This document shows, piece by piece, positions 34,445-43,850 of a DNA stretch of 64,000 bases; the first letter of the stretch is position 1; the number at the start of each line of letters is the position of its first letter. Source of the DNA: Ructibacterium gallinarum (lineage in GTDB: Bacteria; Bacillota; Clostridia; Monoglobales; Monoglobaceae). A model generated the notes under the pieces. It saw nothing but the letters and a program-made list of their open reading frames with translations. It did not search any database and was not told where the DNA came from. The position numbers and the translations under genes were made by a program. The stretch lies in contig NZ_JADCKB010000013.1 in NCBI RefSeq assembly GCF_014982785.1, positions 32,131-96,130 on the forward strand. Reading direction: 5' to 3'.

Positions 34445-37054
34445 TTGAAAAAGTGTTGGTTTATGTTTTCAATTGCAGTTTTGTTGTTTATCGTTCTCCT
34501 CTCAGGCACTGTTTTGGCTGAGAACATCGAAAACTGGGAATTTGATGATACAGAATTGCCAAAGGAGATGACTGTAACTTTAATGCCGGATAATGATCCT
34601 TCTGCCGCAGAAGTCCGGACTGAGAATGGCAGACTTTTACTTGCAACAGATAGCACGGGAGAAAGCGGTACGTCAGCTCGCAGAATTGCGCGTGTGGATA
34701 CCAATAAGGTATACACTGCTGAAAATGGCATTATGGTTTGTTTCACTATGGAAATAGATGAATCTGAGATTGGAAGAAATATAGGCTTTAGCGGTGATAC
34801 AGATATTCCTGTAATAACGGCAAATGGATTGAACTTGACTGTTTTGGGACAGGAAGCTGGAACGATGAATGCTGGACAGGAATATACGATCTGTATTTAC
34901 TCTGGTGAAAAAACATGTATATCAATAGATGGTGCAATCTATGAGCAGGAAGGAAGAATCTTGGATATAAGCAATGTTTGGGGGATTTACTGCAATTCTG
35001 TTGGAAGAGAAGCTGATATAGTCTCAAAAACTTACTTTGATCATTTTAATATTTACACAGGTGGAGAATACTCCTGTTCTGCCAATGTACAGGAAGGTGA
35101 AATGTTATCCGAATTAAATACATTGAATTTTTCGTTTGGGATTCCACTAATGAAACAACCACAGGTGCTGATAGAAAATGAAGATGGTACGGTTGAGACT
35201 TTTGTTAATTTTCTGTTTGACAATATCATGATTCAAAGTAGCCAAGGATTTTCAAAGGATAATTTTTATACAGTAACAATATCTGATATTATTTCTGCTG
35301 ACGGTACACAACAGCCAAATGTTATTCTTCATTTTAGTATCGCTCCTGAGGGGTATAAGAAGCCCGAGGTATCATTGTCAGAAATACCTATGTTGGTTCG
35401 CCCAGGAGGTGAAATAACCGCGCAGCTACAGGCTGTGTCAACTTATCCGATTGAAGAAATGGTTGTGTATGTAAATGGAGCTTCTTCTCCTGTGACTAAT
35501 GGAGTATGGAAGTATACGTTTGCACAGGAAGGAAGCTATACTATTTATGGATATGCTCGGGATACACTGGGAGGAATAGGGACAACTGAGCCTATTGTAA
35601 TAACCGTTGCTAACAACAGAAATCCGGAAATTCAGCTGTTAAATGTTAGCGATAGTATGTCTGTTGAGAATATGCGTCAAATACAGTTCGACATTTCAGA
35701 TGATACGGGCATTCAAAACGTTTTTTTCTGGATTAATGGTAAAGATGTGACAAACTTTGTTGTACAAGCCGAAAATATTTATATTCTTTCAGGATATGAA
35801 GCGTGTTTGGGAGATATGAAGATTGAAGCGAAGGCGATAGATGTGGATGGGGCTGAAACTGTTTTTTCAAAAACTGTTTTGGTACTGTCGGATTCCATGG
35901 AAAGTAGGCTAGGTGTTTCAACCGGGTTTGATAGTGGAATGTCAGCTTCCGGCATTGGTTATATTACCAACTCCATACTGGCAGAAGTAATCAAACTAGA
36001 CGCAAATAATGTTCTTTCTATCCATCAACCCGAGAGCGGTGATGCGACAAACTTTAGAATATATATGAGTTCTTCCACCTCGGATTTAATTGGCAGTGGT
36101 ATGGACATATATATTCCAGATATGGTGGATGGAATGGAAATTAGAGGAATTGTTAAAGGCGATGGCGCAACCGAGTGGCCAACGGTATATCTTGTTCAGG
36201 GTTCCTCTTTAAGTTTATCAAATGGAGCGGGAAATATAATTATTCCAAATTGCTTTCAAGCTAATACATGGTACCGATTGGAAATATGTGTAGACCCGAT
36301 ACAGGGAATTTACTGGTGCTGGCTGGATGGCACAATGGTAACACCTCCTGAAGGATATCATTTTGAAGGACTTGTCTCACAAAAAGCAGCAGAAATGCGG
36401 TTGGAATTTAAACCGCAAAATGGACAAAGCGTATATGTGGATAATGTAGAAACACGATGGTATTCCCGATGCCCACAAATCAGTTCAATTTGTGCCGAAG
36501 ATCAAAGCATAGTTGTTTATTTGGATGCAGCAGTAAATAATCAAGATTTCAGCGGAATCATAGTCAACGGATATGGAAAAGAGCTGGAAATTGAGAGCAC
36601 CGTTTATGATAGTGCAGCCCGGAGCTTAATTATTACACTAGCTGCTCCCTTGAATAGCTCGAGTGAATACCTAGTAACATTGCCGGAGGGATTAACATAT
36701 GGAAGTAGTGGAGAAACAGAATATCCCATTACGAAATATTTTACAACGGAAAGTCAGGCATTTGATGTGCTGCGTGTTAATTTTACACAGAAAGATTTAA
36801 AAGTTGGAGCTTCAGCGGTGGTACAAAACCTTAGTACAGATAATCGAACGATTGTAATGGTTATGGTGGAAAAATCAGAAATCGGTGCGGTTGAAAAGGT
36901 TTTTTCGTCTCAAGTAATCAATATAGGACCTTCAGAAACAGCACAGGTAAGTATAGAGGCCTTGGCTGATATTGCTAAACAGACGGAAGTCTTTTTCTTG
37001 GAAAATTGGGAAACATGCCTTCCGGTCAAAGCGGTTGTATATAGCCGCGATTAA
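34445..37054 (+). CDS. Large secreted protein with Ig-like and LamG-like domains
   Basis: The start is probably TTG at 34445, giving 869 residues with a proper signal peptide (LKKCWFMFSIAVLLFIVLLS then VLAEN) and GGATGGTGG 5 bases upstream. ATGs farther upstream (34385, 34394, 34412) would run the N-terminus through the hairpin at 34398 and lack a site. The body is beta-rich: Ig/Big-like segments (about 240-480), a concanavalin-like lectin segment (about 520-670) and another Ig-like domain (about 675-780). No catalytic motif is evident. In this operon it may bind glycan at the cell surface. No SLH or sortase signal is seen. Confidence 0.75.
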   Translation: MKKCWFMFSIAVLLFIVLLSGTVLAENIENWEFDDTELPKEMTVTLMPDNDPSAAEVRTENGRLLLATDSTGESGTSARRIARVDTNKVYTAENGIMVCFTMEIDESEIGRNIGFSGDTDIPVITANGLNLTVLGQEAGTMNAGQEYTICIYSGEKTCISIDGAIYEQEGRILDISNVWGIYCNSVGREADIVSKTYFDHFNIYTGGEYSCSANVQEGEMLSELNTLNFSFGIPLMKQPQVLIENEDGTVETFVNFLFDNIMIQSSQGFSKDNFYTVTISDIISADGTQQPNVILHFSIAPEGYKKPEVSLSEIPMLVRPGGEITAQLQAVSTYPIEEMVVYVNGASSPVTNGVWKYTFAQEGSYTIYGYARDTLGGIGTTEPIVITVANNRNPEIQLLNVSDSMSVENMRQIQFDISDDTGIQNVFFWINGKDVTNFVVQAENIYILSGYEACLGDMKIEAKAIDVDGAETVFSKTVLVLSDSMESRLGVSTGFDSGMSASGIGYITNSILAEVIKLDANNVLSIHQPESGDATNFRIYMSSSTSDLIGSGMDIYIPDMVDGMEIRGIVKGDGATEWPTVYLVQGSSLSLSNGAGNIIIPNCFQANTWYRLEICVDPIQGIYWCWLDGTMVTPPEGYHFEGLVSQKAAEMRLEFKPQNGQSVYVDNVETRWYSRCPQISSICAEDQSIVVYLDAAVNNQDFSGIIVNGYGKELEIESTVYDSAARSLIITLAAPLNSSSEYLVTLPEGLTYGSSGETEYPITKYFTTESQAFDVLRVNFTQKDLKVGASAVVQNLSTDNRTIVMVMVEKSEIGAVEKVFSSQVINIGPSETAQVSIEALADIAKQTEVFFLENWETCLPVKAVVYSRD

Positions 37055-37091
37055 TTTAAAAAAAAATAATTAATATAAAGGGGGAACAATT

Positions 37092-40000
37092 ATGAAAAAG
37101 ATTTGTTCGGTATGGATTATACTTTCGCTGATGATTTCAATAGTTTTGTGGGGAGTATATCCAGTTTTTGCTCTGGAAATTGTATCAACCGATGCTAACA
37201 TTGAAGTGGATAATGCCGGACAGACAATTTATGTGTATGACAGTGAAACAACGGTTGCGCAATTAAAGGCTGCTTTAAGTGGATATGAGAATATTGTATA
37301 CAAAAAAGGTGGAACCGTACCTGAAGTTGATACCGAAAAAGTAAGAACAGGAACGGTAGAGGCAGATGGGGAGATTTATACTGTAGCTATGAAAAAGATA
37401 ATTCAGCAGATTGATATGTCCGAAGAACGCCATTCTTTAGGACTTGGTGGCACGAGGCAATCGGCTGTGGGCGGTAAAAGTGGCGACGATTTTTCTTGGG
37501 TTATTTCTACTGCGGGTGGCTATGGTATGCAGGCGACTTGGCCTGCATATGGAGATAAGAATGCGTCAACCATTCGAACTTATACTATGAGTATATATAT
37601 TCCTGAAACGGTTTCGACTTCGGGAAACGAAGGGAATGATGTAGCGAATGGTATTGATAATATTAATATGATTATTCAGACAGATAGTGATAATTCTTGG
37701 AAAATTCAGCAAAAATTTTATGGCAATGGAACGGCTGGAGTGGCAAATGAAGGAAGCAGTACGGTTAATGGAATAACACTTGGAACATGGCATACGTTGG
37801 CTACAACAATTAAACCAATAAAACAAGCCGATGAAACTTACAGAGCTACTGTTTTATCCTATATTGATGGAAGCAAGGTGGGAGAATGCACTCTTGGGTC
37901 TTATAAAGGCGTCAACAATCTTAAAATAGAATTATCCATCCCATCATCAGCTGGTATGATTGCTTTAGATGATTATATGGTTTATAGTGGTTCTTATATC
38001 AATGAAGAGATTGAATCTCTGAATTCCAATGTGGTTGAAATTCAAGGTCAAACAATTTATGTGTATGATTCAGAATTGACAAAAGCTGAGTTTTTAGCTT
38101 TACTTTATTCTGGAGGAAAGAATATAGAATACTATCAAGACGGTTTTCTTGCTCAGGATAGTGATATTGTCAATGGTGGATATTTAAACGTAGATGGCAA
38201 AAAATATACTGTTTCCATGAAAAAAGTTTTCCTTGAGGAAGATTTTCAAGATGATACTATTGTATTAAGTGCAGCAGATATCTCTGCGGTGCACTCTATG
38301 AGCCGAGAAGCCGGTTTGTATGGAAAAGCTGAGGATGATTATTCATATGTTATAAAAGCTGTCAATGCAGACACAGAAACTTCACCTTATTTTCAGACAT
38401 GGGCCGGAAATGGAAAAAATCAGAAAAACATTACATATGAAATTAGCGGATATCTGGTTTCGGGCAGCGGAACAATGTTGAAACTGGTTTTACCTTTATA
38501 TAAAAAAGATGGAAATACAGATTGGTCTATACAACCATATTTAGACAGTGAAGGGAAAGCAGTTTTTGGGGATGTGACCACAACGATAACCAAAGATCAA
38601 TGGCATACTTTATCTGTGACGATATATCCTGTTGAACAAAAAGCAGCAATGTTTCTTGATCAAATTAAGATCACAGAAATCACATTAGATAATTTTGATA
38701 GTGTTCGTGAATGTAGAATTCAGCCTACTTTTCCTGCGGCTGGAGATACTGTGAAGGAAAGCTGGGTTGCGATTGATGATTTGAAAGGTTACTATGGTGT
38801 TTGTACATCAAAAACAGTTACCCCGGTATCTAATGATGACAGCATAGAAATTGTTGGAAATAATATATATGTTTATCGCAGGAATATGACGAAGGAAGAA
38901 CTTCTTTCCAAGATCACAGCAGAAGGTGTAGTTTTAAATTATTATAACGAAAAAGGAGAAATCGCATCAGAAAAGGATATAGTAAAAAACGGCACCGTGA
39001 CTGTTGGAGAAAGTACTTATACTGTTTGGATGAAAAAAGACTTGTTTGATACAATAGATTTTTCTGATGAAAGTGATATCATTGATTTTTATCAATTTAA
39101 TACAGCGATTTATGAACGTCAAACAGGTTTTCAAGGAAAGAAAACAGATGATTATTCCTGGATGGTGTCCACTGTAAGTGGAGAAGGTGAAAAAAGAAGC
39201 TGGCCTGTTTTTGGATCACCAGACGAGAAGAAACCAGTTACTTATGAATTGAATTTTTATGTGCCATCTGAATGTATCAATTCCGAAGGGGAATTGGAAA
39301 AGAATCAGCTGAATTATTTTAATTTTGTGGTTCGACGTTCAGGAAGCGATTGGAGATTACAGACAAAAATTATGGGTGACGGGACAGTATCTATCCCAAA
39401 TGATTTATTTAACGAAGACGGAGGATTTGAGAAGAATGATGATTTAAAAGAAGAAATTGGATTAAACAGTTGGCATTTTGTGGCAGTAACAATTATTCCT
39501 GATGGAAATGGAAATGCAATGACGCATATTTACATGGACGGAACCCAGTATGGGCAGGTATACCTGACTGATTATGCAGGCGTTTCGGAAATCCAACTTC
39601 AGTTTAATGCTCCCTCATCGGTCCCTGCAGCCATTGTACTGGATAATTATTCAGGATACTATGGTGAATATGATCCAGATGCAGATACGATTCTGACCTG
39701 TCCTACCGGTGAAGGCGTGATCGCTAATAGCCTGGAAGGGTATATTGGAATTCAACAGGAATATACCGTAGCAGAATTTAAGAATTTATATAGCAATTCC
39801 ATTTTGAATCTATATGATGACTCTTCTATGAGTTCTAATACAGGTGTGAATAATTTTGGCGTGTGCGGTGAGGAAGAGTATGCTTTATTTAGCAGCCCAA
39901 GCGGAAGATGCTTGCGTGGCTATAAGGTGGTTATGTTGGGAGAGGATGTTACTGCAGATCAGCCAGTAATTACAGTGGAAAATGGAAAAGCCTCGGCAGA

Positions 40001-40229
40001 AACAATACTGACGGGAACGTTTGAAAATGGAGGTTCGGCAATATTAGCTATAGCGCTTTATAACAAAAATGGAGCATTAACAGCATTTGAAACTGCCGAA
40101 GGAAATGTGACGGTTAGAGATAAATTGAGTGTATCTTTAAATGCAGATACATCAGATATGACTGTGAAAGCTTTTGTTTGGGATTCTCTCTCTTCCATGA
40201 AGCCGCTTAACGATACAGCAAAGAAATGA
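37092..40229 (+). CDS. Large secreted repeat protein, function unknown
   Basis: The 1045-residue product has a signal peptide (to about residue 28). It is built from three units of about 270-290 residues and a shorter fourth copy. Each unit begins with a roughly 75-residue module (QTIYVYDSE..., ...GTVEADGEIYTVAMKK) and continues with a LamG-like domain containing a conserved NxWHxLxVTIxP strand. Modules begin near residues 35, 316, 585 and 875. The small module resembles the repeat placed before dockerins in some clostridial enzymes (inference). GGGGGA lies 6 bases before the ATG. The likely role is binding extracellular carbohydrate. Confidence 0.75.
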   Translation: MKKICSVWIILSLMISIVLWGVYPVFALEIVSTDANIEVDNAGQTIYVYDSETTVAQLKAALSGYENIVYKKGGTVPEVDTEKVRTGTVEADGEIYTVAMKKIIQQIDMSEERHSLGLGGTRQSAVGGKSGDDFSWVISTAGGYGMQATWPAYGDKNASTIRTYTMSIYIPETVSTSGNEGNDVANGIDNINMIIQTDSDNSWKIQQKFYGNGTAGVANEGSSTVNGITLGTWHTLATTIKPIKQADETYRATVLSYIDGSKVGECTLGSYKGVNNLKIELSIPSSAGMIALDDYMVYSGSYINEEIESLNSNVVEIQGQTIYVYDSELTKAEFLALLYSGGKNIEYYQDGFLAQDSDIVNGGYLNVDGKKYTVSMKKVFLEEDFQDDTIVLSAADISAVHSMSREAGLYGKAEDDYSYVIKAVNADTETSPYFQTWAGNGKNQKNITYEISGYLVSGSGTMLKLVLPLYKKDGNTDWSIQPYLDSEGKAVFGDVTTTITKDQWHTLSVTIYPVEQKAAMFLDQIKITEITLDNFDSVRECRIQPTFPAAGDTVKESWVAIDDLKGYYGVCTSKTVTPVSNDDSIEIVGNNIYVYRRNMTKEELLSKITAEGVVLNYYNEKGEIASEKDIVKNGTVTVGESTYTVWMKKDLFDTIDFSDESDIIDFYQFNTAIYERQTGFQGKKTDDYSWMVSTVSGEGEKRSWPVFGSPDEKKPVTYELNFYVPSECINSEGELEKNQLNYFNFVVRRSGSDWRLQTKIMGDGTVSIPNDLFNEDGGFEKNDDLKEEIGLNSWHFVAVTIIPDGNGNAMTHIYMDGTQYGQVYLTDYAGVSEIQLQFNAPSSVPAAIVLDNYSGYYGEYDPDADTILTCPTGEGVIANSLEGYIGIQQEYTVAEFKNLYSNSILNLYDDSSMSSNTGVNNFGVCGEEEYALFSSPSGRCLRGYKVVMLGEDVTADQPVITVENGKASAETILTGTFENGGSAILAIALYNKNGALTAFETAEGNVTVRDKLSVSLNADTSDMTVKAFVWDSLSSMKPLNDTAKK
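37190..39970 (+). repeat. Internal tandem repeat region (three long units plus a partial fourth)
   Basis: Protein-level repeats start at about 37194, 38037, 38844 and 39711. The first three share the pattern (I/V)E(V/I)xGxxIYVY..(T)..E, followed about 40 residues later by GT(V/L)xVxxxxYTVxMKK. The fourth keeps only TVAEFKNLYSNS and the GYKVVMLG end. DNA identity is low, so duplication is old. Confidence 0.7.
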
Positions 40230-40258
40230 GTTCAGAATAAAAAGAAAGGATGGGTTTT

Positions 40259-41866
40259 ATGAAAAAAATAATTGCACTGATGCTGGCTACAGTAACCGTT
40301 GTAAGTTTTACAGCTTGTGGGCAAAAACAAGCTGTAAATGATACTGAATTAAAAGAAGTGACCACCACTGGGGAATACCCGATGGATACCGATGTTGAAC
40401 TGCGGTGGTGGATGCAGCTTCCTTCACAGGTGACGGCATATGGTACTAGTTTGAATGACACACCCTTTGCGCAGTATCTGTATGAAGCGACAGGCGTCAA
40501 GGTGAAGTTTGAGCATCCTGTATCTGGTGAGGAAGAGGCGGCCATGAATATTTTGTTATCTTCTGATGATATGCCGGATATTGTGGAGTGGAACTGGAAT
40601 AAATATTCTGGAGGCCCTGACAAAGCAATTGAAGACGGAGTTATTCTGGAGCTTGATTCCTATATGGATCAAGTACTGCCAAATTTAAAAAAGGTATACG
40701 ATGAACATCCTGATTGGGCAAAACAGGCACAGTCTGCTGACGGACATTATTATATGTTTCCCATGATTAATGAAGATGAAGAACTTTCCTCCTACATTGC
40801 TATGCTTGTGCGTAAAGATTTATTGGATAAAGCCGGTCTTGAAGCACCGGATACTTTGGAAGAATGGGAAAATGTGTTATATACTTTTAGGGATATGGGC
40901 GTAGAAACTCCGCTCAATCTCAGATTGTCCAATTATTGGCTGGAAGACGTGACGCCTTTTGGTAATTTCTTTGATTTTATTGGAACTTTTTATCATGATG
41001 AAAATGGAACCATTCATTTTGGACCTTATGAGGAAGATAAATTTACTCCATGGGTGCAATTAATGAAAAAATGGTATAATGATGGAATTTTGGATAAAGA
41101 ATTTGCTGATGGGGATATGAAACGAATTAATGCAATGGTAACTAATGGAGAAAACGGTGCATTATTTGCTTCCATCGGCGGGGAACTTGGTGGTTTTCTA
41201 TCCGCTATTCCTGAAGGAAGTGGAATTGAATACCAAGCGGTCAATGTTCCTACAAAAACAAAAGGCGAAATAGGAAATTGGTGGAACAAAGGCTTTGATG
41301 TTTCTATAGATAACGCTGCAACCATTACGGCCTCTTCGAAAAACAAAGAGATTGCAGCTCGACTTTTGGATTTTGGATATACACAGGAAGGATATATGCT
41401 TTATAATTTTGGTAAGGAAGGAGAATCTTATGAGATAAAGAATGGTGTTCCTACTTATCTGCCTTCCATAGTAGATCCTGATCAAAATGGAAATTTAACA
41501 ATTGCACAGGGAATGTCGAAATGCAGTCGTGCAAATTACTGGGGGCCGTTTGTGAGAAGTGTGGAATATATACATCAATTTTATCCCTCAGAAGTACAAA
41601 AGGATGCATTGAAAAAAACGGCTTCTAATACGCTAAATTATAAATATCCTAATATTTCTTTGTCGGCTGAGGATAGCAAGACATATAATGACATTATGAC
41701 CCCTATTGATACCTATCGCGAGGAAACAATAACAAAAATTATCTCTGGTAAAATGGATTTTTCTGAAATGGAAAATTATTATGCTGAATTAAAACGATTG
41801 GGCATTGAAGATGCGATTGCTTTGAAACAAAAAGCTTATGATGAATATATCAATGCACAGAAATAA
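40259..41866 (+). CDS. Lipoprotein, extracellular solute-binding protein of a carbohydrate ABC transporter
   Basis: The 535-residue protein has a lipoprotein signal with Cys20 (SFTACGQ), followed by the SBP_bac fold, with LRWWMQLP near the N-terminus, LLSSDDMPDIVEWNW, LLDKAGLEAPDTLEEW and NKEIAARLLDFGYTQEGYMLYNFG. This matches the long LipO/YtcQ-type binding proteins linked to uronate or rhamnogalacturonan oligosaccharide uptake. The ATG at 40259 is 8 bases after GAAAGGA; the ATG at 40250 is too close. It should deliver lyase products to the permeases encoded next. Confidence 0.92.
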   Translation: MKKIIALMLATVTVVSFTACGQKQAVNDTELKEVTTTGEYPMDTDVELRWWMQLPSQVTAYGTSLNDTPFAQYLYEATGVKVKFEHPVSGEEEAAMNILLSSDDMPDIVEWNWNKYSGGPDKAIEDGVILELDSYMDQVLPNLKKVYDEHPDWAKQAQSADGHYYMFPMINEDEELSSYIAMLVRKDLLDKAGLEAPDTLEEWENVLYTFRDMGVETPLNLRLSNYWLEDVTPFGNFFDFIGTFYHDENGTIHFGPYEEDKFTPWVQLMKKWYNDGILDKEFADGDMKRINAMVTNGENGALFASIGGELGGFLSAIPEGSGIEYQAVNVPTKTKGEIGNWWNKGFDVSIDNAATITASSKNKEIAARLLDFGYTQEGYMLYNFGKEGESYEIKNGVPTYLPSIVDPDQNGNLTIAQGMSKCSRANYWGPFVRSVEYIHQFYPSEVQKDALKKTASNTLNYKYPNISLSAEDSKTYNDIMTPIDTYREETITKIISGKMDFSEMENYYAELKRLGIEDAIALKQKAYDEYINAQK

Positions 41867-41888
41867 TATAACATCCTACGCCATGGAT

Positions 41889-41918
41889 CTGCCGGGAGTC
41901 CTTATGTGCTCCCGGCAG
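41889..41918 (+). repeat. Intercistronic hairpin after the solute-binding protein gene
   Basis: A perfect 10-bp inverted repeat CTGCCGGGAG (41889-41898) / CTCCCGGCAG (41909-41918) with a 10-base loop, extendable by ATGG / CCAT. No T-run follows. Such hairpins often protect the 3' end of binding-protein mRNA so that it is made in excess over permeases. Confidence 0.65.
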
Positions 41919-41953
41919 GAAGCCATAGTGCGGCGCAGAACGGAGGAATTGAG

Positions 41954-42898
41954 ATGAAGTCCAAACCCATCCAGGAAACAAAAACATTAGATGCTCGCCT
42001 TCGGCGTGATTTCAGAAAAAATAAAAGTCTCTATCTTATGGTATTACCTGTTTTGGCTTTTTATATTTATTTTTGCTATAAGCCAATGTATGGTGTCTTG
42101 ATAGCTTTTCAGGATTTTAATTTTCGTGCCGGCATGACCGGAAGTCCATGGGTTGGACTGGAAAATTTTAGAAGATTTTTTGCGGATCCATACTTTTTTA
42201 GAAATATAAAAAATACATTGGTAATCAGTTTGGCGAGTATTGTGTTTGGATTTCCTGCGCCAATTTTGCTGGCTTTGCTGATTAATGAAGTTGGCAATCG
42301 ATATTTCAAAAAAACAGTACAGACAATTACGTACATGCCTTATTTCATTTCTTTGGTGGTATTGTGTTCCATGGTAAAAAGCTTTGTAGCCTCTGACGGT
42401 ATTATTACCCGGCTGGTTAATATACTTACCGGAGGAACAATAGAAGAATCCATGTTGAATTACGCCGGTTTATTTGTGCCTATATATGTCATTTCTGACA
42501 TATGGCAGCAGGTAGGATGGGGAAGTATTATTTATCTTGCCGCATTATCCGGTATTGATCAGGAATTATATGATGCTGCGGATGTTGATGGCGCAGGGCA
42601 TATTAAAAAATTAATACATGTTACGCTTCCTTGTTTATCACAAACCATCATTGTTTTGCTAATCCTTCGCCTTGGCGGTATTTTATCTGTTGGTTATGAG
42701 AAAATTATTTTGTTGACCAATGCGTATAATGCGGAAAGTTCAGAGATTTTATCCTATTATATTTATAAAAAAGGGATTGCTGGGGGTGAATATGGTCTGG
42801 CTACAGCAGCTGGATTATTTAATTCAGTCATTAACTGTATTTTTGTAGTAGGCGCCAATTATATTAGCAGAAAATTTTCAGATACATCATTATGGTAG
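41954..42898 (+). CDS. Carbohydrate ABC transporter permease (LplB/UgpA type)
   Basis: The 314-residue membrane protein has six predicted helices and the EAA motif DAADVDGAGHIKKLIHVTLP, which docks the ATPase. The N-terminal RRDFRKNKSLYLMVLPV segment is typical of LplB-type permeases. The ATG at 41954 follows CGGAGGAA; the longer frame from 41906 runs through the hairpin. It pairs with the 42912 permease. Confidence 0.92.
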   Translation: MKSKPIQETKTLDARLRRDFRKNKSLYLMVLPVLAFYIYFCYKPMYGVLIAFQDFNFRAGMTGSPWVGLENFRRFFADPYFFRNIKNTLVISLASIVFGFPAPILLALLINEVGNRYFKKTVQTITYMPYFISLVVLCSMVKSFVASDGIITRLVNILTGGTIEESMLNYAGLFVPIYVISDIWQQVGWGSIIYLAALSGIDQELYDAADVDGAGHIKKLIHVTLPCLSQTIIVLLILRLGGILSVGYEKIILLTNAYNAESSEILSYYIYKKGIAGGEYGLATAAGLFNSVINCIFVVGANYISRKFSDTSLW

Positions 42899-42911
42899 GA
42901 GGCATGAGAAA

Positions 42912-43799
42912 ATGAAAATAAAAAAAACCAAAAGCAGATTGGTATTTGAGGTTTGTAATACCATCTTTTTATGTCTGATGGTCTTTATAACTTTATACCC
43001 GCTGTGGTATGTTGTCGTAGCTTCTTTTAGTGAATCTAACGCATTAATGCGGCATGGTGGCAATTTGCTGTATTGGCCTTTAGATTTTACATTTGATGCC
43101 TATCTTAAGGCGTTTACGAATCAAAGTATTTTGTCCGGATATCGGAATACACTATTCATTGTTGTAGTTGGTGTGATCATCAGTATGATTTTGTCTTCTG
43201 TTGGGGCGTATTTTCTCTCTTGCCGGGATGTTATGTTTAAAAAACCAGTTACAATTTTAATTTTATTTACCATGTGGTTTTCCGGTGGATTGATTCCGTT
43301 TTATATCGCTGTACGGGATATAAAACTGAATGGAAGTTTGTGGTCATTGATTATTCCAACTGCAATCAGTACTTATAATATGATTATTTTACGGACTGCG
43401 TTTGATTCTGTTCCTGATAGTTTGGAAGAAAGTGCATATTTAGATGGAGCAGGTCATTGGTTGATTTTATTTCGTATTATGCTTCCGCTGTCCAAAGCTA
43501 CGATTGCAGTGATTGCATTATATTATGGCGTAGGATATTGGAACGCATGGTTTAATGCATCTATTTTTTTGCAGGGTAATACTGATAAATGGCCATTACA
43601 GCTTGTCTTACGGCAAATATTAATCGCAAATGATACAAGTAGTATGACCCAGGGAGTAAGCGTAGGCGATCAGGAAAAAATTGGTGAATCTATTAAATAT
43701 GCGGTGATTGTTATTGCTACACTTCCTATTCTTTGTGTATATCCGTTTGTGCAGAAATACTTTGTCAAAGGGGTAATGATTGGTGCTGTAAAAGGATAG
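42912..43799 (+). CDS. Carbohydrate ABC transporter permease (LplC/YtcP type)
   Basis: The 295-residue second permease has six predicted helices and the EAA motif ESAYLDGAGHWLILFRIMLP. It begins 13 bases after the first permease with AGGAGGC upstream. No ATP-binding subunit gene lies in the locus; families of this type usually use a shared MsmX/MsmK-like ATPase encoded elsewhere. Confidence 0.92.
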   Translation: MKIKKTKSRLVFEVCNTIFLCLMVFITLYPLWYVVVASFSESNALMRHGGNLLYWPLDFTFDAYLKAFTNQSILSGYRNTLFIVVVGVIISMILSSVGAYFLSCRDVMFKKPVTILILFTMWFSGGLIPFYIAVRDIKLNGSLWSLIIPTAISTYNMIILRTAFDSVPDSLEESAYLDGAGHWLILFRIMLPLSKATIAVIALYYGVGYWNAWFNASIFLQGNTDKWPLQLVLRQILIANDTSSMTQGVSVGDQEKIGESIKYAVIVIATLPILCVYPFVQKYFVKGVMIGAVKG

Positions 43800-43850
43800 A
43801 AGATTTTTTGAAACTTTTAAATGCGATACAGCCAGAAAGGGAAAAGAAAT

